Notes under the pieces: model-generated
Told to the model about the DNA's origin: nothing
What the model saw: the letters and a program-made list of their open reading frames with translations, nothing else
The model's database searches: none
From: Kudoa neothunni
Taxonomy: Eukaryota; Cnidaria
DNA length: 64,000 bases
Direction of reading: 5' to 3'
Assembly (NCBI GenBank): GCA_964304625.1
Contig: OZ199838.1
Location: 9,672,001 to 9,736,000, forward strand
Position numbers and translations under genes: made by a program
In this document: positions 1-12,374 of the stretch, piece after piece
Layout of the letters: every line of letters starts with the position of its first letter
Numbering within the stretch: the first letter of the stretch is position 1

Positions 1-35
1 ATTTTAATTAATTCTATATTTTAGTATATTTACAG

Positions 36-1741
36 CGTATCCTCTCTGAAATAACTTTTATTCCGCCTGTTCAAGATGAATATACAAACATAACTGTAAC
101 ACCTCTATGCGGGTAAATTTATTAATTTTTACTAATATTTTATTGAAAATTATTTAATAATAATATATAATACTTTGAGTTCCATATAAATTGCATTAGG
201 GCATTTTAACTGAATGGTTAATAGGAATTCATCAATTTCTGATAGTGGTTATTTCTTGTGCCAAAATGATGGACCATTTAATGTTCAAATTGAGATTGTT
301 GCCACTCAGTGCTACATAGAAAATAAAATATTAAAGTATCAATATTATATAAAATAGATTATTTCAAACACCGTAGTTACTCAGTAACAATTGTTGGTTA
401 TGGCACTATTGATCTTGAACTCTCTACTGGCTGCACTTGCAACTGTTCTGACCCAAATTCTCCTTCATTCGTAATAATACAATATGAAACATATTCGTTA
501 AATCGAATACTATCTTTCGTCGTTTTAGGAGGAAAAAAGTAATGCATGTTCTACTCAAGGAAATTTAGTATGCGGAAAATGTTACTGCGATAAGTCATAG
601 TAATTTAATTTATTTTTTTGTTTTCTAATATGACAAAGTTCGGGAAAACTTTGCGAATGTCATGAATCAACTAGCAACTGCGTTAAATCAGGTGATCCAG
701 AAAGTTTATTTTGCAGCGGAATTGGCCAATGCCAATGTAATAAGTGTAGTTGCGGAGTATGTGAGAAAAAAATAATAAAGTGCAGACTTTATATCAATTC
801 ATGTAGGATTCCCATACAACACTATTTTCAGGGAACTATTGCGAATGTGATAATTCAAACTGTCAATCTAATATTGAAGAATTTTGCAGTGGACAAACTC
901 ACGGAACTTGTGATTGTGGTCAATGTCGTTGTCTACCGCAATACACTGGAACACTTTGTGAGGAGAAAAACTGTACTCATGAACATTGGAAAAACACTTG
1001 TAAAAAACAGAATGAAGACCTTGTATTTTATAAACTATAATTTTTATCTGGAAGAATTAAACTAAAAAAGGAATGTAATGGAAGAGGAGAATGTGAATGT
1101 GGACGTTGTCGATGTGAATACGGATTTTCTGGGGAATTCTGCGAAACTGAAGTAATCTAAAAGAGGACCTTATCTATATCTTTTAAAAATCCAGATTCAA
1201 ACTGATGCATGCAACAAATATTCCAAGTGTGCTCTATGTAAAGTCTATGATAGAGAAGAGATTAAGGGTCAGGCGTGTATATCGTGTGATAATTTTGCCA
1301 ACTTTACTACGGATGAGACACAACAACCGAAAAAAAACTATAAATGTGTCACTTCTTTCGATAAATGCGATACTTATTTTTCAATTATAAATAAGGACAG
1401 TAGCCCATCATCACCCAGTACAAAAACTATACTCATAAAACCAATTGATAAAAAGGACGGTAGATTTGATTACCGTTAAAATAAATAATTAATATTACTT
1501 TTTTAAGATTGTAAACCACCGTTCAGTCCATTAGTTACGATTCTAATTGTTGCAGCAGGTATCATTTTGTCTGCATTGATACTGGTTTTTTTGGCCTGGT
1601 TTATCAAATATCAGTACGATTTGGCTCAATACAAAAGATTCCAATCGGAAGCTAATAATCCGCAAAGAAAAACCGTATCCATGTTAATGAGATGCTGTAT
1701 AATTTTAATTTTAGGAAATGAATCCCTTATTCGATGGATAA
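36..1741 (+). CDS. Integrin beta subunit, 3' part (stalk EGF repeats, membrane segment, short tail)
   Basis: Cell-surface adhesion receptor beta chain; the 5' end lies left of the window. Ten exons join in frame: 36-112, 225-308, 377-470, 529-593, 639-760, 832-1022, 1071-1151, 1195-1474, 1508-1674 and 1715-1741. The exon 5/6 junction rests on a GTGAGA donor at 761; the others fit GT-AG directly. Seen: integrin-type I-EGF modules rich in paired cysteines ([22 protein letters not shown]), then a cysteine-poorer membrane-proximal domain, then a hydrophobic segment ([20 protein letters not shown]), then a basic tail and NPLF followed directly by a stop. Known: animal integrin beta tails normally carry two NPxY/F motifs that bind talin and kindlin. 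Here only the first, as NPLF, is present before TAA at 1739-1741. Introns are 40-112 bases. Identity is firm; which integrin beta is not decidable. Confidence 0.93.
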
Positions 1742-2902
1742 TATTTTGTTTGGCTACAAATCCAAATATAACAGCTTGATTCTTTTATTTTAATCTAATC
1801 GAATGATAATTATGAATGAAAAATTTATTAAGATTGAAATATTTATTTGAATATCTGAAATTATTTTAATATGAAAAAAGGGGCATATTAAATTTTCGAC
1901 TTTATTTCCTTTAATATTATGGGAATTTGATCCACTAAACATATACGTCTTGGGACCTTTGCTACTCCAAATCCTAACACCTAAAGGATACTGACTTTGT
2001 CGTGGGACGTATAGGATTTGTTTTGCCTTATATATTATCAAAAATTCATCAGACTAATCTGGTCCTCCTCTGTAGGTTTAACTATAAATCGTTTTCAGCA
2101 CACATAATAGTGTAAATAAATTTTGGTAACAATTTTTACCACGGAATCGAAACTAGGATTTTAAGAGCAGTTAAGTTGTCTTTCCGAAACACATATTGAA
2201 CTCACAACCTCCATGACTAGAGTCACGACTAATAATATAAAAATTCTAACATTGAATTTATTAGATATTCAACAAGGTCCAAAATCTCTCTAAATTTCGA
2301 CATTAAGAGGATCATTCGAAATTTGTGGGGATTAACGAAAACAATGTATGTCTACATCTAGTATGTTAGGTAAACAATTTCATGCATTTTTTAAAAATCT
2401 ATTTAGTTAGAATATTTATCTTAAAATATTTCAACCTATAATTTTACAAAAATAAGATTAAAAATTATCTAAATAACGCAGCTAAAAAATATATAACTGA
2501 TTGATTCACGCACTCTTTTGGGACACCCCCTGTTTGTTATTTAGTTAAATCTATACTTAATGCGAAAAAATCTCATTAAATTAAAATTACCACCAAAAAG
2601 TATAATATTATACAATATTATGAAAGTTTCTCATTTGTAGTGATGTGATGGATGCTATTGTATCTCATTTTAAATATCAACTTCCTCGACTCTGAATAGG
2701 ACCCTAAAAACTAGAGACTAAATAATTAAACACAATGAGGGTTGTCTAGTATCTAAAAATTGAAAATATTTGCGTTGTGGAAAAACTTCATCATAGTGAT
2801 GAAGATATATACGAGTGGGTTAAGTGAACACCAAACAAACAGATTGACTTTTTTACAAAGTCAAAAAAGGTGCAACTTGTTAGGTCGTGGCGTTATGGCT
2901 GG
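1742..2902. other. Intergenic, no gene seen
   Basis: A+T-rich sequence between the integrin stop and the left TTAA of the old piggyBac element. I see no convincing coding exon, RNA gene or terminal repeat. Confidence 0.6.
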
Positions 2903-3323
2903 TTAACCCATTCCGGGTCCACTATTTTAATTTTTATAACGCATATAAATTATTATTGATTAAAAATTACATTTTCATAGAAAAATGTAAGAATTATTAA
3001 AGGGTCGAAAAGGGAATAAAAACTCACCGACGTGCGATTTTCTAATTAAATGTCGTGTCACCGAATGCGCGAAAAATAAACAGTTTTATATCGATTAAAG
3101 TCAAAACTACTATTTATTATGAAAATCTATCGGACATGTAATCAGAAGATAATTTGGGAAACTTTGACAAAAGTAGATAGTCTCCTTTTCTCAGCATTAG
3201 TACTCACCATAGGTCGACTACATAATACCACAGCATGGATGTTTGTGACGGATCATCATCGAATTTATTTTTAAAATAATTTGTACTGATCAAATTGGCT
3301 ACAATTTATCCAATATGATTTAA

Positions 3324-5251
3324 CCCTCAGGAGCACGCGCAAAAATTACTACGCAAGAGCACGCATGGGGTCTAAAAGACCCCACGAAGAAAATAATGAA
3401 AATAATACGTTTTATTCAATAAAATAATTATCGTTTAACAAAAAAACTATCGCATATAGTTTTAGAATGTTTTTTGCAAATATTTCCCCAACAAATATTG
3501 CATTTTGATTGAGTTTTACGATCATTTTGCCTAACACATATATGACATCTTCTTCTATCTGCAGCAGTAGATATTTGGTCACATTCTTTAATTTTTGCCC
3601 CATCTACATTAATATTATTAATACATAAATTAATTTTTACTTTTGCGATTCATTTGTTGCTCTAGCAATTGTAATGCTAACGATTTTAAGAATTCTTTTC
3701 TCCGAATATTTTTCTTCGTATTTAAACAATAAATTACATATGAATTTCTTGAAACTACATCTAGGAGCGCATGAAATATTACTGCTGGCCACCTTCTGGT
3801 AGTTCGATAGGTAGAATAATTGGCGCACATTTGGTCGATTGTGTCTACACCTCCCTTGGTGGAATTATAAAATGAAATCATTTCAGGAAGTTTCTGGGGA
3901 TGATTTGAATCTATTATTGGTTTATGGTGAAAAGAACTCAATAATATGACAGATTTGTTTTTTTCGAAGTGTATGACAGCAATGTAAAATCTTTGGGAAA
4001 ACCAAACATGGACGAGTATATCTCTTTTGTCTTCGATGGTAGAAATTCCGAAGGAATCGCCTTTTTATTTTTTCTAATAGTACCACATGCAGTGATACCA
4101 CGTTTCAATAATTCTTCGAAGAGAGGAACTGAGGTAAACCAATTATCTACCGTAACGTTTCTACCAGAACCTAAAATCGGTTCCACCAACCGCAGTACTA
4201 AACATTAGGTGAGTTGTCAATTTTATGAGTGCCAACATTTTGAGCACTGAAGTATACCTTAATATTTAAGGAATAAAATGTTTTGGCATCGGCCATACCA
4301 TATTAAAGATTTTTATGCCACATTTTGCGGGTTTTAGAGGCATGTATTGCTTAAAAATACAGTTGCTGCTGAATGCCCGAAGCATTTCGTCAATTGTTAA
4401 ATATCCGGTCGGAGTATAGTATTTTAAGAAATTGGATTTTATGCGGCTAATAACATCTCTAATTTTAAATAATTTATCATTAGAGGACTCCAATGATATT
4501 GACGAATCATTCGTAAAACGTGGACAACGTTTCAATAACTTAAATCTATTTTGGCCGAATACTTTTTTGCAAATGGGAAATCCAAAGATATCATCTGCCC
4601 AGAGTTCATTCATATTGGTTAAATTAACTTTTTTTACTCCAAGAAAATAATGTAAACCTATAAATGCTTTTAATTCACATAAATCAATTTCAACGCAATC
4701 TCTTTTTCGTTTGAAATTAGTTTGTATTTGTTTTAGGTGGTCATTTGTAAAATGTAGTATGTCGTTCAGTATTTCGTCTGTAATAAATAAACTCCATATC
4801 TCAGACTCTGTATTAACATTATCAGGAAGATTGATTTGATGTTTTTCTTGAATAATATCATGTTTTCTTTTTTTGCCAAACAAACCGACTGGATTAAGCG
4901 ACCATTCATAATTCTTTCCATGTAATGTTTCCTTATTAATATTTGAACAGTCAACAATCAATTCATCATCGCCAATGTCTTTTGACAAATCAGAATCAGA
5001 TACATCACTATTTTCTGATAGTATGTTATCCAAATAGGAGTCAGAGCTATATGTCTCCGAATCCGACGAAAACATATCACTGCTATCATAATGTAAAAAA
5101 TTTTCAAAATCCATATCTGTTAAATCTCTATATTTTTTGTAAAAAAATATGCGAATAAAATTAATTACGAGTCATTAGCTTAAACCGAAAAAATACTACA
5201 GCGATATTAAAACCACATGGGGTCTTTTAGACCCACGCGTGCTCCGGAGGG
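3324..5251 (-). mobile_element. Younger piggyBac-type element nested in the old one
   Basis: TTAA at 3320-3323 and 5252-5255. Inverted ends CCCTCAGGAGCACGCG (left) and CCCTCCGGAGCACGCG (right, read inward) differ at one base. Each end also carries an inner palindrome of the type GGGGTCTAAAAGACCCC (about 3368-3385 and 5219-5234). It is 1928 bp long and holds one minus-strand transposase frame set. The clean ends and long readable frames say it is much younger than its host element, though the transposase is no longer one open frame. Confidence 0.88.
3430..5114 (-). pseudogene. piggyBac transposase (DDE_Tnp_1_7), recently broken
   Basis: Cut-and-paste transposase of the younger piggyBac. An acidic, serine-rich N-terminus (MDFENFLHYDSSDMFSSDSE) is followed by the piggyBac core. 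The catalytic aspartates fall in TIDEMLRAF, TVDNWFTS and GVDTIDQM, and the C-terminus is a cysteine-rich zinc-binding segment (RRRCHICVRQ...CNICWGN). The protein is spread over successive frames: 5114-4266, then another frame near 4330-4210 ending at a stop, then 4189-3938, 3941-3630, and a last shift into the cysteine-rich tail about 3600-3430. That is at least three frameshifts plus a stop, so it is not expected to make an active enzyme. The domain order is otherwise complete, which supports a young age. Confidence 0.85.
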
Positions 5252-5269
5252 TTAATAGACTGTTTTTCT

Positions 5270-6350
5270 CTTAAAAAATTAAGCATTCTTCAAGAATGAT
5301 CTGCTGTCAGCGATATCATGCTGGTAAAATGAGGCCATTACCATGCTCAGAGGTAATTCTTATTCTGTAACACGAGATAGAAATCTCCATGTTATCCATA
5401 CCACTCATATCGTTGTTGTACATATGTAATTTGGGGCTGCTCGATCGAAACATTGCGCCTTTTGTCCTACAATAGCGTGTTACACGTAGAATTGGTTCAA
5501 CAACAAGTGAAATGCTAAAATAGGTAACAGGCTACGTATCGTTCCGTTACATACGATTAACTTCAATTCTGCAATCTTAGAAATATTCATAGTAGCCTTG
5601 GTAGTTTTTCCTCATTAATGTCGGAATTGTCATTGGGTAGCTCGAAGTTTGGTTCATTCTTACTGATCGGATAGCATTAACATTTCTGTTATATTAAACC
5701 AATAACTTGTATGAGTTAAAAAAATTGTCAAAGTAGGCATGACATATACCTCTATCCTTTGGCTCATCGACAAAATTTAGCATGACGCTTCCACCTTGGC
5801 CAAAATTCTTGGTGTATATTTCTGCCTTATCTGTATATACATTGAAAATATAAATATTCCCATCAGAAGAAGCTAAACCTCAATGTTTAAACCCGAAACG
5901 ATCGGACTTTCCCTTCATATACATTTTTTACGAATGATGACCAATATACGAGGGCATCTATTCATCAACAGATAAGGTGTTGTGAAAATATCTAAATTTA
6001 TTGAAATTTTATTCAATCTTCTAATTATTGATCTCGTCTTGAACAGCTTATCGTCCTTATCAAGCTCAAACTTATTATTAAAATGAATGTACCCTTTTGT
6101 CAATTAGAATATTTTATAGTTCACAGACTTTTTTACAATTTCAACCACAGAATCCATCGAAGGTTCTTCATACAAATGCTGCCGAGATAGTCGATTGTAT
6201 GTGGATAATATTAAAATACCAATAAAAGATTTAAATTCTTTTATGGTTAAGTGAAAAGTTTAATTATTGTTTGGCATAAATATTTGTTTCTTTAGCAATA
6301 TTTAGAACAAGAATTTCCTCGGAAAATTTTTTACAATACTTCCTAAGACT
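5270..6350 (-). pseudogene. Old piggyBac transposase remnant
   Basis: Heavily decayed transposase of the old element, readable in fragments on the minus strand. From high to low coordinates: an N-domain piece near 6340-6270 (LNIAKETNIYAK), then KLFKTRSIIRRLNK near 6060-6000, a GFKH...GLASSDG piece near 5900-5850, the second catalytic region FDNFF near 5720, and the third-aspartate region MYNNDMSGMDNMEIS near 5420-5380. The order matches piggyBac transposases. Several stops and frame changes separate the pieces. The distal end of the frame runs up to the insertion site of the younger element at 5252. Confidence 0.65.
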
Positions 6351-6752
6351 CACCTATTCGTTGAGCCTTCATACATAATGCCACATTTATTTCGAGTAAC
6401 TGTTTGGCAATCAGTGGCAATTACAAATGTATTTTTAGATTAGGATATTTTACACTACGTGACACAATAATTATCATTAACGATACATTATTAATATATG
6501 AGAAAGCCTCTACTTCACCGCATGTTTTTGGACGGTTCCGATGCCATTGTTGTCATAATCTCTTGAAACAAAGGGGTGTTCTTCACCAGTCAGAATACCA
6601 ATATTACCCTGGGACTCGAGGTAACGTCAAAAACTCAGCTGTGTTTAAAATATCCACATGTTTTTCATTATCACCATCAGAATCAACTATGTTTCCGCAT
6701 GCCGATGTAAAGTCGTATGTATTAGGTCAGGTAACCGATTAATTGGAATTTA

Positions 6753-7112
6753 GCACGTCGGGGGGTTTTCGTTCCCTTTTTGGCACTGTACTATATTGCT
6801 TATATTTCTTTCCTCCTGTAACGGTTTGACCTATTTTGAAAAAATATTATTTAGTCAATCTTCTTAAATTATAATTTACCTTTAGAATTTTAAATTAATT
6901 ATTTCTACGAAATTACTGTTCTATTACTACCTCAGTATACCATGATTACTATATAGTACATAATCTCAAAAGATGTGAGTTCATAATTGAAATTTAATTT
7001 TTAATTAAATTTAAAATGAATTAATACATGATATATTATGATATAATACTCATTGACGGATTATTAAAATTCTTAGAGAGACAACAATGAGGGAACGAAA
7101 ACCCGGGATGGG
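6753..7112. repeat. Subterminal inverted repeat of the old piggyBac (or a small MITE)
   Basis: GGGGTTTTCGTTCCCT at about 6764 is mirrored by AGGGAACGAAAACCC at 7089-7103, about 320 bases apart. The similarity continues to the TTAA at 7113 as an imperfect copy of the terminus. It may be a subterminal repeat of the old piggyBac or a separate non-autonomous insert sharing its right end. Confidence 0.5.
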
Positions 7113-7122
7113 TTAAACCACC

Positions 7123-7525
7123 CCCCTTAACGCTATAGGCACCTCAGGACGAGTAACATCTACCCCCTCGCCACTTATCTTTCTACTGTAATGTGGGAGT
7201 TTAACCCATTTAACATCCTTGTATGGAAACAACCCCCCAACCCTATTCATATGGACTTTATCTCTAGAGATTTCAATCTTGTTAATGTATCCTCGACGAC
7301 TCAAACATCTAATTTAACCTCCTATGCCAGACCGAACTATAACTGCAGATGGAATTACACTTATAATGCAATTGCACTCTAACAACAGCACCCATTACGG
7401 GATAGAGACATTCGTAAGGAAACAGTAAAATGATCAGAAGCGGGAATTGAACCATGCACCTCCTGGGAATGAGTCCAGTCACCACATCACTGGGCTATCT
7501 GCCGTCAGCTCTCAGCAAAAGATTG
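7123..7525 (-). mobile_element. tRNA-derived SINE, copy 1
   Basis: Read on the minus strand, 7517-7437 resembles a tRNA: an A-box-like TAGCCCAGTGATGTGG, an anticodon-arm-like stretch with CAT in the loop, and a B box GGTTCAATTCCC. The T stem and upper anticodon stem have mismatches, so this is a retroposon head and not a working tRNA gene. The body runs to lower coordinates and includes a stretch (about 7240-7180) shared with the second copy at 40307-40375, such as ACAAGGATGTT and CCCACATTACAG. It starts next to the right TTAA of the old piggyBac. Confidence 0.65.
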
Positions 7526-8056
7526 AGGTAGGCGTCATCTTCATAATCAATAAGAGAAATGAATCAGTTACACATAAAGGTCTATCCCCAGATGCAAATC
7601 GTGGATTGTTTCGTTGTTTAAAAAAATCAAATTTTATGGTGAATCTGTTAATGTCAAGCCTTAAACTACTTCACTTCATAGTAGATCAACCAAATTATAG
7701 TATTATGCAAATGATTCTCTGAAGATCGTATCTATAATATAGACGAGATTGTTGTATTATACCAAAAGTAGTGAGGTGAATATTTCATATTTTTTTCAAA
7801 ATACCAGCTATCGGTACTCGTCAAAATTCAATACATATAAGGATCAAAATGACTTCTCACAATATTACTAGGGGCACCAATGAAAGGGAAATTAAGTATT
7901 TTTGAATATACAATTCAAATTTTAACTCATAAGATATTTTTGACAGCGTCGTAAAAGCATAGTATAAAATAGCAATATCCGAGTAAAAACGCATAAACAA
8001 TTAATTTAGTAGAATATTGGAAAAGTTTCAAGATATTTTTAGGACACTACCGATAA
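7526..8056. other. Intergenic, no gene seen
   Basis: Downstream flank of the beta-adaptin gene. Around 7805-7830 there is a short stretch resembling the terminal sequence of the hAT-like element at 21211 (GGTACTCG-type motif), too short to call. Confidence 0.4.
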
Positions 8057-11000
8057 TCAATTAGAAAGTATTTCTTTAACGAGAGCAACAACATCAGACA
8101 CAATTTGTGGATTGTTGCTTCTACAAATGAACTCACATTGTTGAGTGGTAGGGCTGTTTGCGATTTGTAACAAGAACCCGTAACCATTACTCAATGCACA
8201 AAAACACATCAACAGTTCTTTTTCGGGTGTCATATTTTGGTACGCAGTGAATATGAAATTAGATTTCAAATAGTTTATCAAATCATTACCACCGTACTTG
8301 CAACTACAAACAGTGGGATGAATAGAAGGTGCCGGTGGGAAATTTTCCCAACGTTGCATGAATGATTGTTGATCTATTTCAATATAAGAAGAAATTAAAA
8401 CAAAAACTATCGGCAAATTAGAGAGCTATTACCCATAACAGCAACTGGATAAGGTACAAAACAAAAATGCAAGGGAATCAAACAATGGAACTGAAACACG
8501 TCGACATTATTTTGAATAGCCACATGAAGAACATTGATAGGTGTTGTGGTGTTAACTGCCCCCTCTAAAATACGACAGTATATAAACTACATAAATACGT
8601 ATAAACTATATAATCTCATGGATTAATAAGAAAATAATGTGTAATAAAAATTACGATAGTTAAGCGGAACAGTAACTTCAGCAATTTGTTGCGGCGAGAG
8701 TCGATGGGGGAACACTGCACCAGGTGACAAACCAATTCCAAATGTATTTCTATCGATTGCTATGGTAAAGTCGGAGAGTACACCCAATGACACATTGGTC
8801 ATTGTCAAATTCATGAAAAGTATTCCAGACCGATACGTGAATGTGCCACTTATTTCAAGACCTTTTCCATTGGTTCGATCAAGGAATAAGGTTTTAGGAG
8901 GCGAATAAATCATATGATGGGATTCTTGGCTTAAGTCAACGTTTTGAAATGTATCCATATTGTTGCCATAGTTTGAGTATTGTGTAGAACCCATCATACT
9001 GTCGGTAATTCCCATCTAAAGGTCATGGTTTTATGAGTTTATCTCACGAAATACGCGTACCGATAATTGACCCATAACATCAGTTATTTCATTGAGATCG
9101 TTTTGACCGATAGATAATCCACCACTGGGTGAGTTGGATAGTTGACTTTCGTTAAGGTCGAGCAATAGATCTTCAACAACAGTTTCAGCGTTGGCTGAGG
9201 TGGGTCCCTTGTTAGGAGTAACTCCACCCGTATTGTTTCCACTTTCCACCTTAGTGGCACTTGATTTTGTTGGAGCGAACGGATTTTTGAAACCTCCAGT
9301 GCGACTTTGAACAAAAGCATGCGGAGTTTTATGATAGATACTAGCTAACGTAGCCAAATGAGACAACAGTTCTGCCACTAATGTTGAATCCAAGTTGGTA
9401 GTTTGTTCAGAAATTAAAGGTTTATCTGCAAGAACAATATCTCTAGCGGATTTGGAATCGGTAGAGAGAAGTCTCCAGTAGATATGCCCTCGGTCTCTGA
9501 GATCTGGATTCCCGCATTTCTGAGTGACAATTGTCAAAATTTCTTGCACGAGATCTTTGTGTTCTTTGGGGTTGCGAAGGAATAGTTTTACGACAGCGGT
9601 CAACAGTTGCAGTTGAACAACGGTAGCTTCATCGAGGAACCCGTCGAAAAAAGCGCTCAAAACATCCCCAATATTGTTGATGCTGTCGGAAAATTCTCCA
9701 AGAATCCATATCAAAGCAGCTCTACTCAACGAATTTCATCCACATTTATAGATCAATGGACACTAACAATCTACCTCGCTTCAGGTTCATCTATTGATCC
9801 TGCGGAAGCTGATACCATTTCAATTACGCTTTCATAACGATTGGGATATCTTCTGATAATGTCCTAATGTATAGAATAGTTAATTAAACTAAATAAACTT
9901 TTAAATCTATATTTATGAGGACAATTTAATTATTAATTTCATTCAAATATAAATTAAGTAATTTTTTCGTAAAAATAACAAATAGTAATATTATAATGAA
10001 ATTAGTTTGAAGATAGATTTAATTAAATAGGCGAGAATAAAATTCTTGAATGGTATCTATAATCTATATGATAATGATGTTGTAGTCATACTTTAATAAC
10101 AATGACAGATTCTTGGACCACGTAGTTGATTTGGGTTTGAATCAATTCAAGAAGGATTTTTACGCAATGATCAGCAGCAATCTGTGAAAGGTCATTGTTG
10201 TCAATGGTATAAAAGAATACATTTAGATACTTTAACTTTTAAGGCGCAACGACCAATGGATCTAATAGCTTTTCGAACAAACTCAACATCAACTTCGGAC
10301 GAATATCTAACAAAAATTCGAAATCAACACGTAAATAACTTCTCAAAATATTACTCCTTCAGCTCGGACAAAACAATATCAGCGTTCTCATCACTAACCA
10401 ATCTGTTTAGAATCTCGAGTTTTTCTACTTTCACGTAGATGGGATCGTTGTATTTGACAAAGAATGCTTTGACATCATTTTTTAGGAAAGTTGGGCTAAG
10501 GATAGTTTAAATAAAATCCTAGGGAGGAAGTCAACACATACAATTTCTGAGTGATTATGTTGATATTTCGAAGAGCGACATACTGAATTTCCGATTCTGC
10601 AGAAAGTAATGTCACTGATAATGAAAATAATAGTCAATAATCAAACGCCACTTAAAAACCTAAAGGAGGAGCCATTTTTTTGAGAAGACTTTGCAAGAAT
10701 ATTTCCTTATCGTCCGTGTAAGAGCTCATAGTCAGTAAAACCTTTCATTGTTTGTTAAAGGATTTAACTAACGAACAAAATAAAGAAAACCTACTTTGCA
10801 TGTTGATAATACGACAGCAGCGTTAGAATGAGATAGACGTGATGTAATTCGTTCGCATATACTACACACACAAAATTAGAATTGATGTTATAAGCAGCCA
10901 CTCTTATGGACTAAAATTTGTCGCCAATATCTATTTTTATTATTTATTTTCAATCAAAAACTTAATAAAATGACAAAAAATATTAATTAATAAACAAAGA

Positions 11001-12100
11001 AATGAAGTGATTAAATATTGAGGTTAAATTATAAAAATAATATTGTTATAGATTAAATAGCAATTAAATAAACGACAGTATCGTTAAACTATTAATGTCC
11101 ATGCGAATGTTTTCAAACTGCAATAAACTTAATAAACTTTATAAAATATAAAATACTTTTTAGCTTCGTTTGCCGACTGAGGAATGTAATCGGAAATAGA
11201 ATCCAAAATAAAAGTTTGACCCCATCTACAATGAGTCAAGATATTTAGAATAAATCCACCATTACAAGCTACGCAATTAGATTAGTTAAGATACTCGGTG
11301 CATTCACTTAGACAGGTGAGTAATTTGCTGATGTTAGCGGAATTGAGCTCAAGAATTTTGGAAGGAGATTCGTGACTCAAAGCTATTTCCGTCAATGACG
11401 CGACCGTATTTGCAATAACCATCGGATTGGCATCGGACATCAATTTTTGTAAAGTGATAATGAAACCCTGTTGTTCCACCATGTCAGGATTAATTCTATA
11501 GAATTTTGCAACACAAACCACAGCTGTTTTTCTAACATATGGATCCTCATCCATGAGCGCCTTTCGCAATGGATTGCACAGATATTCGGCAATACTTTCC
11601 AATCGAATACATCCCATAGTTCGAATAGCCAAAGCTCTGATCAAAGGGTTGGGATCATCACAATCTTTCACAAAGGTATTCACTGCCATCAGTGCCATTT
11701 GAGGACGAACTTTAGCGTAATTCATCAAATAAAGATACACAAGCTTTTTTATTTCCAGCTTCTCATTCTGGAGACAACCAATCACATCAGCAAATAAAGA
11801 ACTATATGATCGGAGGCAAGATTACAATTTATCATTAAATTTTGAAAGCTCTATCACCTAACATCCTTTCCCATTGTCATAAAAGAAATGACTTTTTTAA
11901 GCGCTTCTTTTCTTTTATCTTTTCGATCGCTTATTAAATCTTGGCGAACTTCCAATAGTTCTCCTATGCAAAATCAAGCTGTTAACATAGAGTGTTTGAT
12001 TGTGCGTATGCGAGTTAGTGGAACAACTCAACTAGATGTTGGATTGTGTTGAGAAACTGTGATAAGTACCTTTTTTGTGAGCTGGAAATTTTTCTGCCAT
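8057..12100 (-). CDS. AP-1/AP-2 complex subunit beta (beta-adaptin), complete
   Basis: Large beta subunit of the clathrin adaptor AP-1/AP-2. Fifteen exons (high to low): 12100-12070, 11963-11858, 11801-11295, 11225-11157, 10861-10795, 10741-10660, 10614-10542, 10495-10355, 10306-10237, 10181-10092, 9863-9775, 9724-9061, 9015-8655, 8564-8433 and 8373-8057. All phases agree, giving 932 residues; the human AP2B1 protein is about 937. Seen: start [11 protein letters not shown]; an ARM/HEAT trunk with highly conserved stretches ([75 protein letters not shown]); a Ser/Thr/Asn-rich hinge holding a clathrin-box-like LLDLN; then ear domains starting [12 protein letters not shown] and ending VKEILSN. 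It cannot be assigned to AP-1 or AP-2; many lineages use one beta for both. No lesion found. Confidence 0.96.
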
Positions 12101-12374
12101 CACTTAACGATTATTCCTACCCAACAAACAGCTATATCTAAGAAGATTGACTTTCCGTGCAACAACGAAAACTCAGCCGACATAGATTTCGTTGTTTAAA
12201 CCTATTGATCAAAATCAAAATAATCTCTGTCGATATTATTATCTCGTTAGAAATGTTAGTTTAAAAACAAAAAAAAAAGAATTCAACCTTATACAATTAA
12301 TAAACTCAAAATACACACATCCATTCAAAATATAAAAACAATAACAATTGATTATATCTATCTAAAAATTGCCA
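12101..12374. other. Spacer upstream of the beta-adaptin start
   Basis: Short A+T-rich interval between the beta-adaptin start and the stop of the small gene at 12375. It presumably holds the beta-adaptin promoter; no motif is distinctive enough to name. Confidence 0.35.

Larger units (their letters stand above)
2907..7112 (-). mobile_element. Old piggyBac-type element, interrupted by a younger piggyBac
   Basis: Left end reads TTAA then CCCATTCCGGGT (TTAA at 2903-2906). The right end read inward is TTAA then CCCATCCCGGGT (TTAA at 7113-7116), so the terminal repeats match at 11 of 12 positions and both abut the family's TTAA target. Decayed minus-strand piggyBac transposase lies inside at about 5270-6350. 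The block 3324-5251 is a second complete piggyBac inserted at a TTAA; without it the old element is about 2.3 kb, the usual size. Many stops show it is long dead. Confidence 0.75.

Noticed and set aside
3969-4208. Plus-strand frame of 79 codons
   Set aside because: Antisense shadow of the piggyBac transposase on the minus strand.
7425-7520. tRNA gene on the minus strand
   Set aside because: A and B boxes are present, but the T stem and part of the anticodon stem do not pair and SINE-like body sequence follows; treated as a SINE head.
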